From contig CAYSWA010000042.1 of NCBI GenBank assembly GCA_964434535.1, forward strand, positions 1 through 19,763: 19,763 nucleotides of DNA, read 5' to 3'. Position 1 is the stretch's first letter; the number at the start of each line of letters is the position of its first letter. The notes below the pieces were generated by a model that saw only the letters and a program-made list of their open reading frames with translations, was not told the origin of the DNA and made no database searches. A program made the position numbers and the translations under genes. Below are positions 6,698 to 13,237 of this stretch, one piece after another. The DNA comes from SM23-32 sp964434535 (lineage in GTDB: Bacteria; Planctomycetota; Brocadiia; SM23-32).

Positions 6698-7237
6698 CTA
6701 TTGCCCGAAGAAGCCTTCGAGATGGGGCGCGAGGGACTTCCGCGCGCGGGCCAGCAGGCGTTCGACGGCCTTGTAGGTGGTGTCCATGGCCTCGGCGATC
6801 TCGGCCAGGGGCAGGTCCTCGAAGTAGCACAGCACCACCGCCATGCGCTGCCGCGCCGGGAGACGGTCCAGCGCCCCCTCTATCGCGCGGTCGCGTTCCT
6901 GAACCGTCAGACGCTCCTGCGGACCGTCCGCGCGGCTCTCCTGCGGCGGCATCTCGCCGGTGTAACGCGGGCGCCTCTTGCGGTGGTGGTCGATGCAGAG
7001 GTTGGCGATGACCCGGTAGAGGTAGGTGGTGAACCGCGCCGAGGGGCGGTAGCCCGGCGCGGCGTCGAGGATCCTCAGCAAGGACTCCTGGGCCAGGTCT
7101 TCCGCCTCCCCCCGGTCGCCGACGAAGTGGTAGGCGATGCGCCAGGCCGCGTCCTGGTGGCGCCGCACGAGTTCGCCGAAGGCGTCCATGTCGCCGCCGG
7201 CCACCTCCGCCATCAGGTCCTCGTCAGTCGGGTGCAT
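6698..7237 (-). CDS. ECF-family RNA polymerase sigma factor (RpoE-like)
   Basis: This 179-residue sigma factor has the two ECF domains. Region 2 is DLAQESLLRIL through FTTYLYRVIANLCIDHHRKR, and region 4 is LPARQRMAVVLCYFEDLPLAEIAEAM with the helix-turn-helix TYKAVERLLARARKSL. There is no C-terminal extension. The start ATG at 7237 lies inside the 3' end of the upstream MOT1-type transporter gene (14-base overlap). Same-strand genes beyond the CHR cassette encode a zf-HC2 anti-sigma factor, a Spy-like sensor and an RND pump. That set commonly follows an ECF sigma gene, so I infer that this factor drives that pump. Confidence 0.93.
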   Translation of the reverse strand: MHPTDEDLMAEVAGGDMDAFGELVRRHQDAAWRIAYHFVGDRGEAEDLAQESLLRILDAAPGYRPSARFTTYLYRVIANLCIDHHRKRRPRYTGEMPPQESRADGPQERLTVQERDRAIEGALDRLPARQRMAVVLCYFEDLPLAEIAEAMDTTYKAVERLLARARKSLAPHLEGFFGQ

Positions 7238-8342
7238 CGGTATCCCCCGGTCGGCCGAGGACGAGGTAGTGGACGGCCATCCCGGCGGCGAAGCCCACGG
7301 CCATGTTCAGCGCCAGCGACCCGGCCACCGTCGCCGCCACCGCCATCAGGCTCCTGTCCAGCCGCAGCTCCCGGGCGAACTTGAAGAGCTCCACCCCCAC
7401 CATCAGCATCATGGCCCCCACGATGGCCGTGGGAAAGGCGGCGAAGAGCGCGGCGATGCTGCCGCCCAGCGCGAGGCCCAGGCCGATCTCGATGGCGCCC
7501 TCGATGATGTTCGTGCCGCCGGTGCGCGCGCCGAAGTAGTGCTGCCCGGCCAGCCCGCCCGCGCCGTGGCACAGCGGCATGCCCCCGAAGAAAGGGACAA
7601 CGAGGTTCATCACGCCCATGTTGAGGGAGAGCTGCCGCTCGGTGACGCGGCGCTCGGGCCAGTGCTGCGAGATCAGCACGGACGTGGCGATGACGGCGTT
7701 CGTGGCCGTCAGAGGTATCTGCGCCAGGCCGCCGTCGCGCAGGACCGGCCAGACCAGGCGCGGATCGAACGTCGTCAGCCGCGGCAAAGTGAAGGACAAC
7801 CCCGTTACGGACCCAAGTTGACCGCGAAAGGCCATGATGGCTATGCCGAGGGCCACCAACACGACCGCCGCCGGGGCGTAGCGGTTCTCGCGAAGGACCA
7901 GCACGATCAGCACGGAAGCCGCTCCCAGCGCCCACCACCCGGCCAGCATCTCCAGCCCCTTGACGGCCAGCAGCACGCCGAGCGAGAGCTGGATGCCGCG
8001 CACCACCGTCTTCGGCGTCCACCGCGCCACGTGCGTCATCGCCCCGGTGGCGCCCATCAGCAGCCACACCAGGCCCATCACGAACGCCGAGGCGTAGACC
8101 TTCTCCGGAGTCCACGCCTGCGCAATAGCCATGACCGCGAGCACCTTCATCGGTTCGACCGGCATGGGAAGGCGGTAAATCAGGCCGGTAACGATGTTGA
8201 CCAGGCCCATCATGACCAGGAGGCCGGACGGGTCCATCCTGCAGACCGTGATGTAGCCGATGGCCAGCGGCAGCAGCGTGCCGAAGTCGCCCATCGACCC
8301 GGCCAGCTCCCGCAGGCTGAACTCGAACGAACCGATGCGCAC
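7224..8342 (-). CDS. MOT1-family putative sulfate/molybdate transporter
   Basis: This 372-residue polytopic membrane protein belongs to the MOT1-type molybdate/sulfate transporter family. It shows the signature SMGDFGTLLPLAIGY (about residues 16-30), the conserved loop PMPVEPMK (59-66, where I recall PVQPMK as usual) and CHGAGGLAGQHYFGARTGGT in the second half, with about ten hydrophobic helices. GTG 8342 is preferred, with GGAG six bases upstream. A longer frame to 8450 reads an Arg/Pro-rich stretch that is probably not translated. An ArsR-type regulator lies 62 bases upstream and the ECF sigma gene overlaps its end, so the three are probably one operon. Molybdate or sulfate import is inferred from the family. 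Confidence 0.87.
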   Translation of the reverse strand: MRIGSFEFSLRELAGSMGDFGTLLPLAIGYITVCRMDPSGLLVMMGLVNIVTGLIYRLPMPVEPMKVLAVMAIAQAWTPEKVYASAFVMGLVWLLMGATGAMTHVARWTPKTVVRGIQLSLGVLLAVKGLEMLAGWWALGAASVLIVLVLRENRYAPAAVVLVALGIAIMAFRGQLGSVTGLSFTLPRLTTFDPRLVWPVLRDGGLAQIPLTATNAVIATSVLISQHWPERRVTERQLSLNMGVMNLVVPFFGGMPLCHGAGGLAGQHYFGARTGGTNIIEGAIEIGLGLALGGSIAALFAAFPTAIVGAMMLMVGVELFKFARELRLDRSLMAVAATVAGSLALNMAVGFAAGMAVHYLVLGRPGDTDAPD

Positions 8343-8404
8343 GTTGCACTCCGAAGAAGCCCTGCGGGAAGGAGACCGGCGCCGTCTCCGCGGCCCGCGA
8401 TGAC

Positions 8405-8689
8405 CTACTGCCCGTCCGCCGTCAGCAGGTCGTCGGCGACCTGGCGCCACTGCTCCAGGGTCTCGCTGTTCAGCAGGTAGTGCACGTAGTAGCCGCGCTT
8501 GTCAGGCACCACCAGGTCGGCGTCGCGCAGGATGCGCAGGTGCTGGCTGACGGCGGCGGAGGTGATGTCCAGCCGCGCGGCCAGCGCCCCGACGCACAGC
8601 GCCCGCTGCTTGAGCATCCGGAGGATGCGCACCCTGGTCTGCGAAGAAAGAGCCTTGAAGATTCGGGCAGCCTCCTGTGGATCGTCCAT
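8405..8689 (-). CDS. ArsR-family winged-helix transcriptional regulator
   Basis: This 94-residue ArsR/SmtB-type repressor starts DDPQEAARIFKALSSQTRVRIL. It has a winged helix with recognition helix TSAAVSQHLRILRDADLV and wing DKRGYYVHYLL. The metal-site motif of arsenic sensors (ELCVCDL) reads ALCVGAL here, keeping only Cys32, so classical As(III) sensing is unlikely. ATG 8689 is preferred because AAGGG lies nine bases upstream; the in-frame ATG at 8698 abuts that site. It is first in line before the MOT1-type transporter and the ECF sigma gene and probably regulates them and itself. Confidence 0.93.
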   Translation of the reverse strand: MDDPQEAARIFKALSSQTRVRILRMLKQRALCVGALAARLDITSAAVSQHLRILRDADLVVPDKRGYYVHYLLNSETLEQWRQVADDLLTADGQ

Positions 8690-8713
8690 GCGCCGCATCC
8701 CTTAAGTGACTGC

Positions 8714-8746
8714 TAACATGCTACGGGAGCGCCGCCTGGGGGGCAA
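8714..8746 (-). promoter_or_regulatory. Promoter and possible operator upstream of arsR-type gene
   Basis: On the minus strand TTGCCC (8746-8741) and TAGCAT (8723-8718) are 17 bases apart, each matching 4 of 6 consensus positions. The -10 overlaps an imperfect palindrome, TAACATGCTA on the plus strand (8714-8723). That is where an ArsR-type repressor could block transcription. The assignment rests on spacing and position only. Confidence 0.35.
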
Positions 8747-8888
8747 CCTTACAGCCGGCTGAAGAACCGGGCTCGGCCGCGCTGCGCCACCCTCTTGCCG
8801 CCTCTGCCGTCCGGCGCTGCTTGGACAGCTCAGCCCTTGGGGGGCACCTCGCGTCGGACGTGGTCGGCACGCGTTCTGCCGCGCCGGG

Positions 8889-11609
8889 TCAGCCACGCGC
8901 CCTGCCACTGCGCCTTCGCGGGCGTCCGTGCACGCCCAGCCGCTTCATGAGCTCATCCACCAGCCAGATGGAGCTGGAGACGAGCAGTATCAGGAGCCAG
9001 TCGAAGGCGCTCAGGGGGACTGTGCCGAACAGCAACTGGCCCGGACCGGTGTGGACGACAAGGAACTGGAGAAGCACGGCTGCGCCCAGCCCCACCATCA
9101 CCCACGGGTTGCGCGCGAATCCTATCTTGAAGACTGATTGGTAGCGGGAACGGGCGTTGAATGCCTGGAACCACTGGAACGCCGCCATGGTGGTGAAGGC
9201 CACCGTGCGGGCGTGTTCCAGTGAGCCGGTCGCCGACTGATACCAGAACAGGGCGAGTGTGCCGGCCGCCATGACCAGGGTGAGGATACCGATGCGGCGT
9301 GCGAGCGGCCAGTCCAGGATGGGCGCGCGTGGGTCGCGCGGCGGCTGGTCCAACACGTCGCCGTGTCGCGGTTCCACTCCCAGGGGAACGGTGCAGGCTC
9401 CGTCCGTCACCAGGTTCACCCACAGTATCATGACGGCGCTCAGCGGCAGGTCCAGGCCGACGGCCAGCGCGCCGATCAAGGTCAGGATCTCGCCCACGTT
9501 TGTTGAAAGCAGGAAGAAGACCACACGTTGCAGGTTGCTGAAGATGACGCGCCCTTCTTCGATGGCGCGAACGATCGTGGCGAAGTTGTCGTCGGTCAGC
9601 ACCATGTCGGCCGCTTCCCTGGCCACCTCGGTGCCGCTCTGTCCCATGGCCACGCCGATGTCGGCTCCTTTGAGGGCGGGGGCGTCGTTTACGCCGTCGC
9701 CCGTCATGGCCACCACCTGGCCCTGCTCCCTGAGCGACTCCATGATCTTGAGCTTGTGGGCCGGCGCGACCCGCGCGAAGACACCGTCACGCATGGCCGC
9801 CTCGGCCAGCTCGTGCGGTTCCATCCCCTCCACGTCGTCTGCGGACAGAGCCCTGCCGTCTTCCGCGATGCCCACCTGTCGGGCGATGGCCAGCGCCGTG
9901 GCGGCATGGTCGCCGGTTATCATGATGGGCCGTATCCCGGCCCTCTTCGCCTCGGACACCGCGTCGGCGCTTTCTGCCCTTGGCGGGTCGAGCATTGCCC
10001 AGAGGCCCGCCAGGGTCAGCCCGTATTCGGCGTCTTGCTCTTCCACGTGGTCTTTGTCTTGCTCCACTTCGCGCCACGCCCCGGCCATCACCCGCATAGC
10101 CTGCTCGGCGAACTGGCCTGCCACCCGTCGCACCTGCTCGCGCTGCTCCTGGTCCATCTCCACCCGCCGTCCGCCCAGTTGAATGTGGGAGCAGTGGTCA
10201 AGAAGGCGGTCCGGTGCGCCTTTGACCAGCAGGACGCGACCTTCGCGGTGCTCCTCCAGATGGAGCGTAGCCATGTACTGGCGGCCGCTGGAGAAGGGAA
10301 TCTCGTGGATGCGCTCGGCCTTCTCGATCAGGCAGCCGGTGTCCAGCCCCGCCTTGCGCGCCACGGCCAGCAGGGCGCCCTCGCTCGGGCTGCCCTGCAC
10401 GCTCCAGACGCCGTCCTGTTCCTTCAGCGTGGCGTTGCTGGCCAGCACGCCGATCCGCAAGAGCGTGCTCAGGTCGTCGGGCAGGCCCTCCAGTGGTCCG
10501 CCCTCATCGGAGCGGATTGCGCCTTCCGGATCGTATCCCTCGCCCGTGGCCTCGTAGAACTCGCCCCCGGCCCACAACCGCCGCACAGTCATCTGGTTCC
10601 GCGTGATCGTGCCGGTCTTGTCCGAGCATATGGCCGTTACGGAGCCGAGCGTCTCGACGGCGGGCAGGCGCCGCACGATGGCATGGCGGTCGGCCATGCG
10701 ACGCACTCCCAGCGCCAGGGTGACGCTTATCACGGCGGGCAGCCCCTCCGGGATGGCCGAGACGGCGGCGGCCACCGAGAACAACAGCATCTCGAGCACT
10801 TCGTAACCGGCCAGCAGCCCGGCCACAAACACCAGGCCGGCCAGCGCGACACCCAGTATGCCCAGGTACACCCCCAGCTTGTGCATGCGTTTCTGGAGGG
10901 GGGTCTTCTCACGTCGGGTGGCCTCCACGTCCCCGGCGATGTGGCCCATCTCGGTGTCCATCCCCGTGCTCACCACGACGGCCCGGCCCCTGCCGTCGGT
11001 GACGTTCGTCGACATCCAGACCATATTGCAGCGGTCCGCCACCGGCGTGTCCGGCTCCACGGCGCCTGGCCCCTTGGCCACCGGTTGGGATTCCCCGGTC
11101 AATGCGGACTCGTCAACGTGCAGTTCCTGGGCCCGCAGCACCCTGGCGTCGGCCGCCACGCGGTCGCCGCTCTCCAGCACCAGCACGTCTCCCGGCACGA
11201 TGGTGCGGGCGTCTACCATATCGGGCGTTCCACCACGCAGGGCCTGCGCCCGCGGCGTCGACATCTCCCGCAGCGCAGCCAGCGCGCCTTCGGCCCGCCA
11301 CTCCTGCACGAAACCCAGCAGCGTGTTGAGCACCACCACACCCATGATGACCCCGGCATCCACCATGTGCCCGGCCACTACCGAGACGACGGCCGCCCCG
11401 CACAGCAGGTAAATGAGCGGATTGTGGACCTGCCGCAGAAGCAGCCGAACCGGGCTGATACCCTCCTCGCCGCTCAGCGCATTCTCGCCGTGCCGCTCCA
11501 ACCGCCGGTCGACTTCCTGCCGGCTTAGACCGTCCGAGCTCGACTCAAGCCGGGACAGCACCTGCTCGACCTTTAGGGCGTGCCACTGCGCATCCTGGTT
11601 GATAGTCAA
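8889..11609 (-). CDS. P-type cation-transporting ATPase, P-IIA (Ca2+-type)
   Basis: This 906-residue ATP-driven ion pump has all main motifs. They are an N-terminal cation-ATPase domain, TGES in the actuator domain, PEGLPA in M4, SDKTGTITRNQM with phosphorylated Asp330, KGAPDRLLDHC for nucleotide binding, the TGDHAATA hinge and GDGVNDAPALKGADIGVAMG. M5 has STNVGEI and M6 has NLVTDG; these match the Ca2+-binding Glu, Asn and Asp positions of SERCA/PacL. The C-terminus has the usual four-helix cation-ATPase domain (AFTTMAAFQWFQAFNARS) and a basic tail. TTG 11609 is the start, with GGGAGG seven bases upstream. It appears to be a single-gene unit, likely for Ca2+ (or Mn2+) export. Confidence 0.96.
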   Translation of the reverse strand: MTINQDAQWHALKVEQVLSRLESSSDGLSRQEVDRRLERHGENALSGEEGISPVRLLLRQVHNPLIYLLCGAAVVSVVAGHMVDAGVIMGVVVLNTLLGFVQEWRAEGALAALREMSTPRAQALRGGTPDMVDARTIVPGDVLVLESGDRVAADARVLRAQELHVDESALTGESQPVAKGPGAVEPDTPVADRCNMVWMSTNVTDGRGRAVVVSTGMDTEMGHIAGDVEATRREKTPLQKRMHKLGVYLGILGVALAGLVFVAGLLAGYEVLEMLLFSVAAAVSAIPEGLPAVISVTLALGVRRMADRHAIVRRLPAVETLGSVTAICSDKTGTITRNQMTVRRLWAGGEFYEATGEGYDPEGAIRSDEGGPLEGLPDDLSTLLRIGVLASNATLKEQDGVWSVQGSPSEGALLAVARKAGLDTGCLIEKAERIHEIPFSSGRQYMATLHLEEHREGRVLLVKGAPDRLLDHCSHIQLGGRRVEMDQEQREQVRRVAGQFAEQAMRVMAGAWREVEQDKDHVEEQDAEYGLTLAGLWAMLDPPRAESADAVSEAKRAGIRPIMITGDHAATALAIARQVGIAEDGRALSADDVEGMEPHELAEAAMRDGVFARVAPAHKLKIMESLREQGQVVAMTGDGVNDAPALKGADIGVAMGQSGTEVAREAADMVLTDDNFATIVRAIEEGRVIFSNLQRVVFFLLSTNVGEILTLIGALAVGLDLPLSAVMILWVNLVTDGACTVPLGVEPRHGDVLDQPPRDPRAPILDWPLARRIGILTLVMAAGTLALFWYQSATGSLEHARTVAFTTMAAFQWFQAFNARSRYQSVFKIGFARNPWVMVGLGAAVLLQFLVVHTGPGQLLFGTVPLSAFDWLLILLVSSSIWLVDELMKRLGVHGRPRRRSGRARG

Positions 11610-11703
11610 GGTCGCCCTCCCTTCTCACAAGCGCAGCCGCCCACGGCGGGCCCCTCCTGCGCAGCGCACGGAGCATGAACAGGGCTCGTACCGGGCAATG
11701 TAG

Positions 11704-11847
11704 TGGTCCCTGACACTTGAGATTATGGGCCGTGGTTCGCTGGCGCGGGCTTCCAGCCCGTGAGTCATGGCCAGGATGGCCACCGGCCCCGAGGGCCTCT
11801 GGCCCGGAGGGCCATGCCACACTCCCAGAATCAAGTGTCAGGGACCA
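11704..11847. mobile_element. 144-bp MITE-like element with 17-bp terminal inverted repeats
   Basis: TGGTCCCTGACACTTGA at 11704-11720 is perfectly inverted at 11831-11847. Both ends are directly flanked by GTAG (11700-11703 and 11848-11851), as expected for a 4-base target duplication. The interior is mostly foldback: CGGGCT/AGCCCG around 11746-11760, CATGGCC/GGCCATG (11766-11772 and 11810-11816), and GGGCC-TCT-GGCCC (11793-11805). It has no coding capacity, so it would need a transposase supplied elsewhere. It fills most of the 277 bases between the P-type ATPase start and the bL34-like gene. Confidence 0.7.
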
Positions 11848-11886
11848 GTAGTCAGCGACTGAAGCTCTCGCAAGGCCCCCGGCGGC

Positions 11887-11991
11887 CTACTTGCGGGCGC
11901 TGCGCCGGGCGTGGCGTTTTCGGCGGCGGCTGGCCATGAAGCCGCAGAGGCGGCGCTTCTTCAGCGTGCTGCGCCTGATCTTGATCTTCAT
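11887..11991 (-). CDS. Very small basic protein resembling ribosomal protein bL34
   Basis: This 34-residue protein is about half Lys plus Arg. Aligned without gaps to E. coli bL34 (recalled from memory), it keeps M1, K2, S8, L10, K11, R14, G17, F18 and A20, the core of the S-LKR-R-HGFRA signature. It has Cys for His16, Met for Arg19 and Ser for Arg21, and stops about 12 residues early. ATG 11991 has GGAG seven bases upstream and a promoter at 12035-12063. bL34 normally lies beside rnpA near the origin, and no rnpA is seen here. It could be a divergent bL34, a paralogue, or an unrelated basic peptide. Confidence 0.5.
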   Translation of the reverse strand: MKIKIRRSTLKKRRLCGFMASRRRKRHARRSARK

Positions 11992-12034
11992 CGGTGGACT
12001 CCCATAGCGTTCTGTGGCCCACGGCAAAGTCCAT

Positions 12035-12063
12035 ATCCTACCCCCCCGCGCCCGCCGTGTCGA
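12035..12063 (-). promoter_or_regulatory. Sigma-70-like promoter for the bL34-like gene
   Basis: On the minus strand TCGACA (12063-12058, 5 of 6) and TAGGAT (12040-12035, 4 of 6) are 17 bases apart. The predicted start near 12028 leaves a leader of about 37 bases with a GGAG site. This is good independent support that the tiny downstream frame is expressed. Confidence 0.45.
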
Positions 12064-12153
12064 ATATCGGTGCGCCGCGCCGTTGCGCTGAGCGGTCCCG
12101 GCTGCTAACCTGACCGCCGGAGGTCCCGAAGTATCCCGTCGGCGAGGCGCCAC

Positions 12154-12318
12154 ATGATCCCCGATGACCTGACCGCGCCGCTGCGCCGGGCCACCGCCCA
12201 CTTCTGGCAGACCCGGCAGGCCGAGGCGTGAACCCGCGCTGAACCGTCCGAGGAGCTCACCTTCCGACGTTTCGCCGCCGCCCTGACGGCACACGTGGCG
12301 GCTGACATCAGCGCGTGA
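12154..12318 (+). pseudogene. Remnant of a restriction endonuclease gene, possibly XhoI/PaeR7I-like
   Basis: ATG 12154 (GAGG seven bases upstream) opens a 25-residue frame starting MIPDDLTAPLRRATAHFW and then QTRQAEA. This resembles the first helix of XhoI/PaeR7I-type endonucleases (a helical start followed by FWxxR and Gln/Ala) as I remember them. TGA at 12229 stops it. The same frame then continues for 28 codons (PSEELTFRRFAAALTAH and so on) to TGA 12318. That second stop overlaps the methyltransferase GTG (GTGA), as expected for the true 3' end of a gene once coupled to it. The simplest reading is an internal deletion of about 200 codons. A weak promoter-like pair, TTGCGC and TAACCT (12083-12111), lies upstream. 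The family name is tentative; the remnant character is better supported. Confidence 0.4.
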
Positions 12319-13223
12319 GAGCCATGCAGCGCCCATCGCCCACATCGCACCTCGTCGTTCAGGGGGACGCCCGCCAGCTCGGCTTCCTGGCGGAGGAGTC
12401 GATCCACCTCGTCGTCACGTCCCCTCCGTACTGGACGCTGAAGCGCTACAATGAGGTTGAAGGCCAGATGGGGCACGTGGAGGACTACGAGGAGTTCCTC
12501 GGCGCCCTTGAGGCGGTCTGGCGGCACTGCTTCCGGGCGCTCGTTCCGGGTGGCCGGCTGGTCTGCGTGGTCGGCGACGTCTGCCTCTCGCGTCGTCGCC
12601 ACGGGCGACACGTCGTGGTACCGCTGCACGCGGACATCGCCGTGCAGTGCCGGCGCATCGGGTTCGACAACCTGAACCCCATCATCTGGCACAAGATCGC
12701 CAACGCGTCTTACGAGGTGCAGGGCAACTCTACCTTCCTGGGCAAGCCCTACGAGCCGAACGCGATCATCAAGAACGACATCGAGTTCATCCTCATGCAG
12801 CGCAAGCCCGGCGGCTACCGCAAGCCGACCGAGGAGCAGCGCGAGCTGAGCCGGATCTCGAAGAAGGACTTCCAGAAGTGGTTCCGCCAGTTCTGGCGGC
12901 TCTCCGGCGCCTCGACCCGCGACCATCCCGCCCCGTTCTCCCTGGAGTTGGCATACAGGCTGGTCCGCATGTTCTCTTTCGTGGGCGACGTGGTGCTGGA
13001 TCCTTTCTGCGGGACGGGCACGACGCTGGCGGCCGCGCTGAAGGCCGGGCGGCACAGCATAGGCGTGGACGTTGACCCCGACTACTGCCTGATGGCGCTG
13101 GAGCGGCTGCGGGAGGCGGACACGCCCCTGTTCGGGGAGGCGGCCGTCGAGCTGGCGCCGGCCTCGGAGGCGCGGGCGGCCTACGGGGACTTCGCCCGGG
13201 CGGTGGTGGGGCGGGGGGCGTAG
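12315..13223 (+). CDS. DNA methyltransferase, beta class (N4-cytosine/N6-adenine type)
   Basis: This 302-residue site-specific DNA methyltransferase has catalytic motif IV TSPPYW (residues 35-40) at the N-terminus and the S-adenosylmethionine-binding motif DPFCGTGTT (from Asp229) near the C-terminus. That is the order of beta-class enzymes. SPPYW is typical of N4-cytosine enzymes, though N6-adenine cannot be excluded. The middle contains GGRLVCVVGDVCLSRRRHGRH, NLNPIIWHKIANASYEV and KNDIEFILMQRKPGGYRKPT, well conserved among such enzymes. All catalytic motifs are intact. GTG 12315 overlaps the stop of the upstream endonuclease remnant; ATG 12324 is an alternative. With the endonuclease apparently lost, it would be an orphan methylase. 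It ends 14 bases from the convergent phosphatase gene. Confidence 0.93.
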   Translation: MRAMQRPSPTSHLVVQGDARQLGFLAEESIHLVVTSPPYWTLKRYNEVEGQMGHVEDYEEFLGALEAVWRHCFRALVPGGRLVCVVGDVCLSRRRHGRHVVVPLHADIAVQCRRIGFDNLNPIIWHKIANASYEVQGNSTFLGKPYEPNAIIKNDIEFILMQRKPGGYRKPTEEQRELSRISKKDFQKWFRQFWRLSGASTRDHPAPFSLELAYRLVRMFSFVGDVVLDPFCGTGTTLAAALKAGRHSIGVDVDPDYCLMALERLREADTPLFGEAAVELAPASEARAAYGDFARAVVGRGA

Positions 13224-13237
13224 GGGCCGGCGGCGGC

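Noticed and set aside
4098..6706. 7-base direct repeat ATTGCCC at 4098-4104 and 6700-6706, flanking the CHR cassette, as a target-site duplication
   Set aside because: Joining the copies would run the sigma gene out of frame past its stop, and the left copy abuts the anti-sigma ribosome site. Seven bases can match by chance.
9528..11528. Long plus-strand open frame (666 codons) opposite the P-type ATPase
   Set aside because: The minus strand encodes a complete ATPase with all motifs; the opposite frame is His/Gln/Gly-rich with no family features.
12229..12231. In-frame TGA as a selenocysteine codon or programmed readthrough
   Set aside because: No SECIS-like hairpin is evident just after it, and the combined 53 codons are far too short for the suspected enzyme. 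Deletion decay is simpler.
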